Source: an uncultured Bacilli bacterium (lineage in GTDB: Bacteria; Bacillota_I; Bacilli_A; RF39; UBA660). Taken from it: 64,000 nucleotides of DNA. The DNA is taken from positions 1 to 64,000 of the forward strand of contig CAKPNA010000001.1 of NCBI GenBank assembly GCA_934168275.1. The letters run 5' to 3'. Position numbers and translations under genes: made by a program. Every line of letters starts with the position of its first letter. Position 1 is the first letter of the stretch. Below the pieces are notes generated by a model. It made no database searches. It was not told the DNA's origin and saw only the letters and a list, made by a program, of their open reading frames with translations. Positions 41,867 through 50,511 of this stretch are shown one piece after another.

Positions 41867-43780
41867 CTAATCTGAACTCTTTAAGAATCTTTCTACTTGT
41901 TCATCAAGGCTTAATTCTTGTGTCTTTTCTAAATCAATTTTTGGCTCTTCATGTTTCTTTACTTCTGGCATTTCTATTTGTGGCCAAAATAGATTATTAT
42001 CTATAGAGCTATTATCTTTTGGAAAAATCATTCCTACATCAATCTTATCTTCATCTTTATCATTTGTAAATAAGTCAGTATTAATTGGTTCATTTTCTTG
42101 GACTGCATCTTTAACTTCAGGTATAACAATAGGAGCTTCTTCCTCTTTTAACATTGGTGTATTATCATCTTCAAATATATCTTTTTCTTCACTTAAAATA
42201 GGTTCTCCCTTAATAATGACCGGTTCCTGAATAGGCTTGCTTTTCTCTACTTCTTCAACAGTTATCTCCGGATTTACATATTCTTCACTAGTAGAACTTC
42301 CCTCTTCATTATCACTATCTACCACTGGTATTTTGAAAGGAATATTGTCTTCTACTACCGGTTCTTTATCTTTCATTATTGGTTTAACTTGTTTAACATT
42401 ATCTATTATTGGAAAATCAAACTTCGGTAAGATAGGTTCTTCATGAACTTCTTCTTGTGCTTGAATAGGCTCTAGCATGATCTTTTTCTGTTCTTTATTT
42501 TTATTAAGTAATAACTCATAAACCGTTGCTAAAACATTTCTTGTCTTAAACTTAACTATATCAAGATTAATTTGTTTTGGAATACTTTCTATTGCTATAA
42601 CCATATTATCTTCCGGTTTCATATCAAAAAACTTGATCTTAGGTTTTTCACTTACTAATTCCTTATCCAAATTCTTAATATTTTCTAACAACTCTTGATT
42701 ATTTCTTTCTAAATCATCTATTTGATGTGTGAGGATTGCTATTCGATGTTCTAAGTCATCAATGTTATCAATATTATTGCCTTGTTCTAATAATCTCTTA
42801 CATTGTTCATTAACTTCATTATATAAATTAGATAATCGATCGTAAGTTCTAATTTCTAACTCATTACGTAATGACTTTCTCTCATCTAATAATTTAATTA
42901 AACGATATCTCTTACCAACTAAATTATCATAATCAGATTCCTTCAAAGGTATTACTAAAGCACATATTCCTAACAATATCTCATAATATCTACAAGTATA
43001 ATATTCTTTCTTAATTTCTCCTAAAACACGATAATTAGCTAATATATTCCCCCCATACTCTTTATTAGCATTATAACTAATAAGTGCAGTATGATATTTT
43101 TCTTTAGCCTTACTAGATTCTTCTTTTGCCACACCCATCTTCTCTTTTAGAAGATTATTATTTTCAAGTAAATCACTCATCTTTAACTTAAATTTACTTA
43201 ATTCCATATCAATAACGGATACTAAATCATAGGCATTATTCCCGGCTAAATTAGTTTTTATCGTAATTTTGTTAAATAATTCTTCTTCTAGTTTTTTATT
43301 TACTCGATTATTTTCTTTCTTATGTTCATATTCCTTTGATAATTCTACTGACAAATCACTAATTAATTTTTTATTATCATCTATTGTATGCTCGTTATTA
43401 GTAATACTTTCTAAATATGTTATCTTCTGACGATATATTTCTACCTTATCATATTCTTTTATCTCATCAACAAAATCTATATCACTTCTAAAAATGTGTC
43501 TAAAGTCTTCTACCATTTCTTGTCGTGATTTATATCTTTCATCTATAAGTTCTACTAGTTCTTTAAGTTTTTTTAATTCATCAGAATTACTTGTTGTACT
43601 ATATGTCTTACTAGCTAATAAAACTAAATAATCTTTTTGTTCAACAGAATCTATTTCTTTAATTAAATCCATAAACTCTTGTTTTTGTTCTCCACTTATA
43701 AAACTAGTATTACCTAAAAGGCTTTTTCTCATTTCATATAATTGCCTTAGTCTAGTCATGTTCTTACTAATCCCCAGCAT
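41867..43780 (-). CDS. Large coiled-coil protein with acidic tail (637 aa)
   Basis: I do not recognise this protein. Residues about 1-390 are predicted helical and coiled-coil (heptad-like Glu/Lys/Leu runs). A short globular stretch follows (about 395-440, KIKFFDMKPEDNMVIAIES), then a long disordered acidic/Pro-rich tail (about 450-620) and a final amphipathic helix (LDEQVERFLKSSD). It has no signal peptide or clear membrane helix. It shares layout with the coiled-coil protein encoded 25 nt upstream, and both may form a cytoskeletal or division scaffold. Confidence 0.65.
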   Translation of the reverse strand: MLGISKNMTRLRQLYEMRKSLLGNTSFISGEQKQEFMDLIKEIDSVEQKDYLVLLASKTYSTTSNSDELKKLKELVELIDERYKSRQEMVEDFRHIFRSDIDFVDEIKEYDKVEIYRQKITYLESITNNEHTIDDNKKLISDLSVELSKEYEHKKENNRVNKKLEEELFNKITIKTNLAGNNAYDLVSVIDMELSKFKLKMSDLLENNNLLKEKMGVAKEESSKAKEKYHTALISYNANKEYGGNILANYRVLGEIKKEYYTCRYYEILLGICALVIPLKESDYDNLVGKRYRLIKLLDERKSLRNELEIRTYDRLSNLYNEVNEQCKRLLEQGNNIDNIDDLEHRIAILTHQIDDLERNNQELLENIKNLDKELVSEKPKIKFFDMKPEDNMVIAIESIPKQINLDIVKFKTRNVLATVYELLLNKNKEQKKIMLEPIQAQEEVHEEPILPKFDFPIIDNVKQVKPIMKDKEPVVEDNIPFKIPVVDSDNEEGSSTSEEYVNPEITVEEVEKSKPIQEPVIIKGEPILSEEKDIFEDDNTPMLKEEEAPIVIPEVKDAVQENEPINTDLFTNDKDEDKIDVGMIFPKDNSSIDNNLFWPQIEMPEVKKHEEPKIDLEKTQELSLDEQVERFLKSSD

Positions 43781-43805
43781 AACATCACCTCTATTTTATT
43801 CTTTT

Positions 43806-45311
43806 TTACATTGGAATATTTGGAAAATATTCTTCATCTTTAAATAATTCAACTTTATCTAAACTATTATTCTTTAACTTTGGAAAATTTAATTCATCAT
43901 CTTTATCTGCTAATTTATCATTAAACTCTTTAAATAAATCTTTTTCTATCTTTCTATATTCAGATGTCGGAGCATCTATCTTCTCATCTATTTTATTAAA
44001 AGATGGTTCTTTATCTTTACTATTTACGATATCTTTCTTCATATTAGCAAATGATACATTACTACTATTTACCGGTTTAGATTGTAAAACAGTATTTTTT
44101 TGTTCCTCTAGTAATTGTCTTGTACGTTTTTCAATTTCTTTCTTTCTAGTGTCTTCAATTAATTTTTGTCTACGCATAATTTCTTCTTGTCTTCTCTTTT
44201 CAAGTTCAGCTTTACGTTTCTTTTCTTCTTCTTGTTTTTTCATTTTTTCTTCTAGTAATTTAGCTTGTCTCTTATTTTCATTTTCAATTAATTTACTTAA
44301 AACATTTTTAAATATATCACTATTATTTTCTCTATCAATTGCTGCTATTTCTTCTCTCTTAGCTTCTTGTTCCTTTAATAATTTCTCATAATTACTAATA
44401 TCTTGTCCTTCTAATAAAATAGTACTATATTGATCTTTTAATAATTTATAAATAGCTTCTCTAATTTTCTTATTTAAAATATTATCACATAACTCACTCA
44501 TAGTGGTTCTTTTATCTAATAATTCTTGATAACCATGGCACTTTTTATCATATAATTTCATTAAGTCTAAAATAGATGCTTGTTCACGATAAGACATATA
44601 ATCGCTTTCAATGTCTGCTAAGGCTTTCTTACATTCACCTACCATATCATATGATGATATTTTAGCAGTCTCATAGTTTTCTCTAGCAATATCAAGCATC
44701 TTAGTTAATTCTTGATAAATACTTCTAATTTCATCTTCTCTAACTTCTAAGTTTAAACCATATCTCTTTAATGCATCATCTAAGCACTTAATCATTTTAG
44801 CTTCTAATTCAACATTAAGTGCCTCATTAATAGATATCTTCTCTTGAGCTAATTTTAATTTACTATCCAATTTATCAAGATAATCATCAATATCTTCTTT
44901 TCTCTTAATATTATCAGAATATTTCTCAATTACTTTTAATCTGTCTTTTAATGTATCATATACATCCATTCCAACAAAATCATAAATATCCAAGTTCTTA
45001 CCTGTTAATTCATAGTGCTTATTCTTTCTATCATTAACATAATCCATACGATTAGATATTAACTCAATTAAAGACCCTAATCTATTCTTTTCTTCTTCTA
45101 ATAAATAAGTTTCTTTATTATATAATGAATAATAAGCATTCTCATATATACTATTAGTTAATTTAATTATCTTTTCTTCTAATCTATCTAATTGTTTAAT
45201 TATTGCATTCTTCTCATCAATACTTGGAATTAGTTTTAAACTGCTAGAAAACATTTCATATTGTCTTATATATTGTAATACTTCATCGCTATTATAGTTA
45301 ATCATAGCCAA
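43806..45311 (-). CDS. Large coiled-coil protein (501 aa)
   Basis: This is almost entirely helical. Residues about 15-320 are coiled-coil, a strongly charged Lys/Glu/Arg segment follows (about 315-400; EEKMKKQEEEKKRKAELEKR), and the C-terminal tail is disordered. It starts with MAMINYNSDEVLQYIRQYEM. There is no membrane segment. It is the first gene of the operon with the 637-aa coiled-coil gene and the 84-aa gene. Function unknown. Confidence 0.65.
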   Translation of the reverse strand: MAMINYNSDEVLQYIRQYEMFSSSLKLIPSIDEKNAIIKQLDRLEEKIIKLTNSIYENAYYSLYNKETYLLEEEKNRLGSLIELISNRMDYVNDRKNKHYELTGKNLDIYDFVGMDVYDTLKDRLKVIEKYSDNIKRKEDIDDYLDKLDSKLKLAQEKISINEALNVELEAKMIKCLDDALKRYGLNLEVREDEIRSIYQELTKMLDIARENYETAKISSYDMVGECKKALADIESDYMSYREQASILDLMKLYDKKCHGYQELLDKRTTMSELCDNILNKKIREAIYKLLKDQYSTILLEGQDISNYEKLLKEQEAKREEIAAIDRENNSDIFKNVLSKLIENENKRQAKLLEEKMKKQEEEKKRKAELEKRRQEEIMRRQKLIEDTRKKEIEKRTRQLLEEQKNTVLQSKPVNSSNVSFANMKKDIVNSKDKEPSFNKIDEKIDAPTSEYRKIEKDLFKEFNDKLADKDDELNFPKLKNNSLDKVELFKDEEYFPNIPM

Positions 45312-45436
45312 CCACCTCTATCTATAATAATTATATATTCTATTGCTTTATTTGTCAATTTTTAAAAAAGCCTTTTTAACTTTTTTTGCCCATTTACATC
45401 TAATATTTACAATGGTATAATATTTTTGGTGAAATT

Positions 45437-45739
45437 ATGAAGAAATTTAATATGATTGATGAAGAATTTATCTGCCATAATTGTCATAAAAAAGTAGATA
45501 AATTAAACTATACTGCAAGAGATCACTGCCCTTATTGCTTGCATTCTATTCATGTCGATATTAATCCAGGAGATCGCGCTAATGAGTGTCAAGGAGATAT
45601 GGTTCCAATTGGTATTGAGAAATTTAAAAACACCTATAAAATTATCTATAGGTGTAATAAATGCCATACTATTCATAAGAATATTATGGCCAACGATGAT
45701 AATTTTGATTTAATTATTGAATTATCACATATTAATTAA
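45437..45739 (+). CDS. RNHCP-domain zinc protein (100 aa)
   Basis: It has FICHNCHKKV, then ARDHCPYCLHSIHVD, PGDRANECQGDM and IIYRCNKCHTIHKN, ending in DDNFDLIIEL. This is the RNHCP domain layout with four Cys/His pairs for zinc. Function unknown in the family. A promoter TTTACA-17-TATAAT (extended TGG) lies just upstream. It is one of the few plus-strand genes here and overlaps the 3' end of the next minus-strand gene by 8 nt. Confidence 0.85.
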   Translation: MKKFNMIDEEFICHNCHKKVDKLNYTARDHCPYCLHSIHVDINPGDRANECQGDMVPIGIEKFKNTYKIIYRCNKCHTIHKNIMANDDNFDLIIELSHIN

Positions 45740-46037
45740 ATCTAATACTTTTAATAAAATCATAAATGTATGGATAAAGCATAACTGCGAAAAAGATAAT
45801 TATTATCATAATAACAAATGTCTTTAACTCGGAGTTATTTTTCTTTGTATTTTGTTCTTCAGTATTTTCAATTGGTTGACTTACCGGTTGTTCTACTTGC
45901 TGAGGTTCTTGTTGAACTATATCATTTAAATTAGAAACTTGGTTATTATCTACATATTGTTGGTTATAATTATTTAAATCATTACCATTATAGTTATCAT
46001 AATTATTATTCATACCATTATATTGATTTTCATTCAT
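45732..46037 (-). CDS. Asn/Gln-rich tail-anchored protein (101 aa)
   Basis: The N-terminal 65 residues are low-complexity, rich in Asn, Gln and Tyr. A single C-terminal membrane helix (TFVIMIIIIFFAVMLYPYIY) follows. It is probably inserted by its tail with the polar part in the cytoplasm. It lies 11 nt after the Asn-rich membrane protein at 46049 and is transcribed with it. Function unknown. Confidence 0.6.
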   Translation of the reverse strand: MNENQYNGMNNNYDNYNGNDLNNYNQQYVDNNQVSNLNDIVQQEPQQVEQPVSQPIENTEEQNTKKNNSELKTFVIMIIIIFFAVMLYPYIYDFIKSIRFN

Positions 46038-46048
46038 ATAAATATCTC

Positions 46049-46969
46049 CTATTGTAAGTTATTATTGTTATTATTTTGACTAGGTCCATACATAAAGTTT
46101 AATCCCGGTACTCCATTAGCATTCGGTATATTATTAGGAGTTTGTTGTGGCATATTATTAGGTACTGTATTTACCGGTATACTTTCTTGAATAGGAATTT
46201 GACTAGATGAATTATTAGTAGGTATATTACCAACAACATTTTGATTAAAGCCTTGATTAATACTTACAGGATTTACCGGTTTTGGTTCATCCCAAGAATT
46301 AACAACCATACTAGGTTTTTCATTTACATATGCTTGATTATTATAAGCAGGAGTTTGTCCTGCCATTGGATTAACATTAAGCGTACCATTATTTACTTGA
46401 TTAACATTTTGATTATTAGTAGGCATTGCATTATTAAAGCCTTGTGGCATGTTATCATTTGGCATCATTTGATTTACCTGATTAAAACTTGGTTCAGGAG
46501 TTGGTGCGACATTAAAGTTAGGAATATTTTGACCTACTCCATTCATAGTTTGATTACTATTAGACATCATATTTTCATTCATTCCCATATTTGGTACTTG
46601 ATTCATAGGATTAACTACTCCACCATTAGTATAATTATTAACCATGCCTTGTTCATTCATATTATTAATAGGTGGCGTATTAGTAGTTAAATTATGATCA
46701 TTATTAATCATATTATTATTAATATTTTGATAATTATTATTAGGCACATCTGTCATATTCATATTAGTATTTATATTATTTGTTGGTGTTGGAACTTCTG
46801 TAGGCACTACCTTAGTTTGATTACTTGGAGTACCAATACTTTCATTACCCTTACCACTTTTACTTTTAGACTTCCTATCAGCAATAAATCCTATCGTCGT
46901 AAATATTGCGATAACTAATATTGCTATTATCCATAAGTAGTTATCATACAAAAAATCAATTATATTCAT
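46049..46969 (-). CDS. Asn/Pro-rich protein with N-terminal membrane anchor (306 aa)
   Basis: One membrane helix (about residues 11-28, LWIIAILVIAIFTTIGFIAD) is followed by a short basic stretch. About 260 residues of disordered Asn/Met/Pro/Gln-rich sequence come next, ending in a run of Asn. The disordered part is likely cytoplasmic, as in ZipA-like division proteins, though no FtsZ-binding domain is visible. Together with the gene at 45732 and the EzrA-like gene directly upstream it may be part of a division-associated cluster. That is inference from position. Confidence 0.6.
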   Translation of the reverse strand: MNIIDFLYDNYLWIIAILVIAIFTTIGFIADRKSKSKSGKGNESIGTPSNQTKVVPTEVPTPTNNINTNMNMTDVPNNNYQNINNNMINNDHNLTTNTPPINNMNEQGMVNNYTNGGVVNPMNQVPNMGMNENMMSNSNQTMNGVGQNIPNFNVAPTPEPSFNQVNQMMPNDNMPQGFNNAMPTNNQNVNQVNNGTLNVNPMAGQTPAYNNQAYVNEKPSMVVNSWDEPKPVNPVSINQGFNQNVVGNIPTNNSSSQIPIQESIPVNTVPNNMPQQTPNNIPNANGVPGLNFMYGPSQNNNNNNLQ

Positions 46970-47013
46970 TTCATCTATCTCCTTCTTATTCTAACATGAT
47001 AATTTTATCATAA

Positions 47014-48726
47014 TTATTCTTCTTTTTCAAGACCAAAACGATAAACATAAGTTGGGTCTACTTTATTTAATAAATTAGTTAAAATATCTATTGATTGTCG
47101 ATATTGTCCTTTATTAAATAACTCACTTGCTTCCATTACCCCGTCATCAATATCTTTAGATATAGCACAATATCTATTTGCATACACTATTAACTTTTCA
47201 TTTAAATTAACTAATTTTACCATATCATTTGTTTTATTATATATCTTAAATACTAAATCTCTAGCTGTATCAACACGAATATTTAAAATCTTAATAACTA
47301 TTGGTTTTTTATTTAATTCTTTAATAATCTCTCTAATAGCTTCCTGAGCTTCTCTTAACTCTATAAAATAACTATTTGGTATTACCGGTATCTTATTATC
47401 TCTAATCTTATTCTTCGATTGTTTTAATAAGTTCTGAATAGTTTCTAATTGATCTTTCGCACGATTCTCATCATCTTGCATACTAGTAATAGATTGCAAT
47501 CTAAAATCTAAATCATCTTGTAATCTCGTTAGCTTTCTCTCTAAACCATCTAATTCCTCAACTAACTTTGAATAAGCAAACGTATGCATCTTACTCTGCT
47601 CAATTAAAATCTTATAATCAGCATTTATTTGTTCAAGGCTCTTATTTAGTATACTAAACTTATTTATTTCTTCATCTTTTAAATCATAAGTTTTCTTAAT
47701 ATCATCCATCTGAATATAAATATCATATACTACTTTATTAATATTTTCTAATTTATATTTTAAAACCTTACAATTCTCTCTAAAAGTATCCTTACTTTCT
47801 TTTTCTTTATCAAAACTTGTAAATATTGAATTCAAATAATCTAACATTGTCTTTAGTTCTAATGAAGCATCCCCTATTTCAAATTTCTTTAAATTCTCAA
47901 TAATATTCTGACACTTTTTCCTAATCTCACTAATGTTATACTCAATATTTAAATAATCTAGTGGATATCCATCTCTTTGCATACGATAATACATTGTATT
48001 AACTTCATCTATTTTATTATTAACTAGTGTTGTCGCCATCAATATAATTGAAGGTGCTTCATCAATAACTTTCTTTAAAGTATTTATTTCTGTTTCTAAC
48101 TCTTCAACTATCTTTTCAACTAAAATATAGTCATTATTATCCATGGCCTTTTCAAAACTTTTAATCTTATTATCAATAGAATGAAACTCTTTAGTAATTG
48201 ATTCCCCTACTTCACCATAATCTTTACTAGTTCTTTCAAACTTATTTTGAACCTCACGATATATTACTTTTAATTTAGTAATTATTGATCTATTTCTTTC
48301 TTCAGATGTTGTAATTACTTTAATCTCCTCTAATAAAGATTTAGTCTTATCTCTTAATTCTTCTAGTTCTATTTCAATATAAGCAATCTTCTTAATAGCG
48401 CCTTTATAATCTTTTCTATCAATTAAAAAATCAGCATCAGTTATTAAATCATTTAAAACATCTATTCTATTCTCTTTAATATCTTTAAATTCATTATCCC
48501 AATAATCAAGTTTATTCTTTAAGTTATCTGTTTTAACTAACTCTTTTACTTTAGATAACTCTGATAAAATAGGTACTCCTATTAAATGATTCTTTTCAAT
48601 ATCTAAGTTTTTTATTTCTTCTTTATATTTACTTTTTTCTTTATTATTTACTATTAAAATGGCCCCTATAACTAAAAATAAAAGCACCACAACAATCAAT
48701 ATAATTAATAACATTGTATTATCCAT
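47014..48726 (-). CDS. ezrA: Septation ring regulator EzrA-like protein
   Basis: This 570-aa protein has a short N-terminal membrane helix (MLLIILIVVVLLFLVIGAIL) and a long cytoplasmic spectrin-like coiled-coil region. Positions such as LSKVKELVKTDNLKNKLDYWDNEF, and the C-terminal ELFNKGQYRQSIDILTNLL, resemble EzrA. EzrA binds FtsZ and prevents extra rings in Bacilli. Size and topology agree. The match is by architecture and scattered motifs, so this is a family-level call. Confidence 0.8.
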   Translation of the reverse strand: MDNTMLLIILIVVVLLFLVIGAILIVNNKEKSKYKEEIKNLDIEKNHLIGVPILSELSKVKELVKTDNLKNKLDYWDNEFKDIKENRIDVLNDLITDADFLIDRKDYKGAIKKIAYIEIELEELRDKTKSLLEEIKVITTSEERNRSIITKLKVIYREVQNKFERTSKDYGEVGESITKEFHSIDNKIKSFEKAMDNNDYILVEKIVEELETEINTLKKVIDEAPSIILMATTLVNNKIDEVNTMYYRMQRDGYPLDYLNIEYNISEIRKKCQNIIENLKKFEIGDASLELKTMLDYLNSIFTSFDKEKESKDTFRENCKVLKYKLENINKVVYDIYIQMDDIKKTYDLKDEEINKFSILNKSLEQINADYKILIEQSKMHTFAYSKLVEELDGLERKLTRLQDDLDFRLQSITSMQDDENRAKDQLETIQNLLKQSKNKIRDNKIPVIPNSYFIELREAQEAIREIIKELNKKPIVIKILNIRVDTARDLVFKIYNKTNDMVKLVNLNEKLIVYANRYCAISKDIDDGVMEASELFNKGQYRQSIDILTNLLNKVDPTYVYRFGLEKEE

Positions 48727-48838
48727 ATTATCACCACCAAAGACTATTAATCATAATATATTTTATCACATTATTAATTATTTTTAAATGTTTTTTTATG
48801 CTTTTATAATTAAATATTATTGTGTCAATAAATACACC

Positions 48839-49213
48839 CTAACTACAAGGATTTGCACAACTATCAGTAAACTCATATTTACTATTAGCATAGTTAATAT
48901 AACCAACTAAAGTATTACCATTAGAGCCCTTTAAATCTTCATCAGTAATATAGCCATTAGTTTTTAAAGTATCTGTTGATAAACAACAAGCACCATTCAT
49001 AAAGTTTGAATAATATCCTAATGAATTCTTATTTTCTGAAATAAATAACTCTGCTGAAGATACTATTATTTTCTTTTGCGACTCACTAAGTTTATTCTTA
49101 TTCTTCTCTAAAGATGCTGTAATATTAGGAATAGCTACCATTGATATAGCTAATAATATTACAATAACTGCTAATAACTCTACTAAAGTAAAACCCTTAT
49201 TATTTAATTTCAT
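48839..49213 (-). CDS. Type IV prepilin-like protein (124 aa)
   Basis: KLNNKGFTLVELLAVIVILL is a class III (prepilin peptidase) signal with the +5 Glu. A hydrophobic helix follows, then a small domain with a Cys pair (GACC) and a final CANPC. I choose the ATG at 49213 because AGGAG is 9 nt before it; the first ATG directly abuts it. It is paired with a second prepilin 4 nt upstream. ComGC-like or minor pilin; no pilus machinery is visible in the window. Confidence 0.85.
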   Translation of the reverse strand: MKLNNKGFTLVELLAVIVILLAISMVAIPNITASLEKNKNKLSESQKKIIVSSAELFISENKNSLGYYSNFMNGACCLSTDTLKTNGYITDEDLKGSNGNTLVGYINYANSKYEFTDSCANPCS

Positions 49214-49225
49214 TATCTCCATCTC

Positions 49226-49597
49226 CTAACAATGTGTACAATCATTTGTTCTCTCATCAATAAAACTATAATTACCATTATTATACATAACACAGCCAAT
49301 AATAGTCTTATTATCACCATCTATTAAATCATCACTAGATAAATAATTATTACTAACTAGCCAATCAGTCGCAATTCCACATTTATTTTGCATAAAATCA
49401 TTATAATTATACTTATTCTTATTATCTTTAGCATACAAAATACTCGCAGATATTATTATCTTTTCTCTCCCAGCATTAGCCTTATCTTTATTTCTTTGTA
49501 TTATTGTATTTATACCCACTGTTGACATTAAAGCAAGTGCTAATAATACCGCAATAACTGCTAATAACTCTACTAAAGTAAAACCTTTATTATTCAT
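49226..49597 (-). CDS. Type IV prepilin-like protein (123 aa)
   Basis: It starts MNNKGFTLVELLAVIAVLLA, a prepilin signal identical over 12 residues to that of the neighbour. The C-terminal domain shares the same plan (ASILYAKDNKNKYNYNDFMQ, Cys near residue 71, final CTHC), so the two are paralogs from a tandem duplication. It could form a pseudopilus for DNA uptake or adhesion. Confidence 0.85.
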   Translation of the reverse strand: MNNKGFTLVELLAVIAVLLALALMSTVGINTIIQRNKDKANAGREKIIISASILYAKDNKNKYNYNDFMQNKCGIATDWLVSNNYLSSDDLIDGDNKTIIGCVMYNNGNYSFIDERTNDCTHC

Positions 49598-49646
49598 CCT
49601 ATCACACCCTATAATAATTATAATAGATTATTAATTTTAATTCAAC

Positions 49647-49676
49647 AAAAAACGTCTAAGTATTTAAACCTAAACG
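49647..49676 (-). terminator. Terminator of the YihY/BrkB gene
   Basis: On the minus strand an imperfect stem ACGTTTAGGT / ATACTTAGACGT overlaps the stop codon and is followed by TTTTTTG. Confidence 0.65.
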
Positions 49677-50497
49677 TTATCTTTACATATTTTGTTATAT
49701 TCATGAACATTTACAGCCATTCCTAAAACAAATATATATGACAAAGTATATATCCATATTAATAAAATTATTATTGCTGATAAATTACCATAAACTATAT
49801 CATATCTCGCAAAATTATTTAAATATATCTTAAAAACAACTGTCGAAATTGACCAAATTACTGTAGTAAACAATGCTCCATAAGTAGTACTACTACTAGG
49901 TATTTGTCTACTAGGGGCTATTGTATATATTAACTTAATATTAAAATATATAATTAAAAAAGTAAATGGCCATTTAACTATCTTAAATGCTAATATAATT
50001 TGATTAATAAAGTTCTTAAATACTTTAGCACTCTTAATAAGACTCAATATATTATCACCAAATATTGGTACTACTATTAAGAATAAAAATAATATCACAA
50101 TAAGTATTAATAATAAAGTGGCCCTAATTCTATCTTTAATAGTATCTACTTCATTAACTTTATATAACGTATTAGCAGTCGTTACTATTGAATAAGTACC
50201 ATTAGTAGCAAGTGCAAATGCTACAATATTGAAAAAACCTAAATTACTATCAAAACCTTTACCAGATATAACATCAATAATAACTGAACTAGCTTGTTCT
50301 GGTAAAATATCTGATAATAAATTAATTAATGAATCTATTGATATAGAAAAAGAAGAAGCAATTAACACAATAATTGTCAAAGTAGGTATTAAAGCCATAA
50401 CTATATAATAAGCAATATTAGCCGGTAATACACTCATTTCACGCTGTTTTAATATTCTAATTAACTCTTTAACATAATTTGTAATCTTCTTCTTCAT
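49670..50497 (-). CDS. YihY/virulence factor BrkB family membrane protein
   Basis: This 275-aa protein has six membrane helices. It begins with the characteristic LPANIAYYIVMALIPTLTIIV and has a later FLIIYFNIKLIYTIAPSR, GALFTTVIWSIST and YGNLSAIIILLIWIY. These are the YihY/BrkB signature regions. The family is often called a putative RNase BN or transporter, but its function is unproven. It lies 14 nt after the GGDEF-type gene and may share its transcript. Confidence 0.9.
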   Translation of the reverse strand: MKKKITNYVKELIRILKQREMSVLPANIAYYIVMALIPTLTIIVLIASSFSISIDSLINLLSDILPEQASSVIIDVISGKGFDSNLGFFNIVAFALATNGTYSIVTTANTLYKVNEVDTIKDRIRATLLLILIVILFLFLIVVPIFGDNILSLIKSAKVFKNFINQIILAFKIVKWPFTFLIIYFNIKLIYTIAPSRQIPSSSTTYGALFTTVIWSISTVVFKIYLNNFARYDIVYGNLSAIIILLIWIYTLSYIFVLGMAVNVHEYNKICKDNV

Positions 50498-50511
50498 AAT
50501 ATCCCCGTTCT

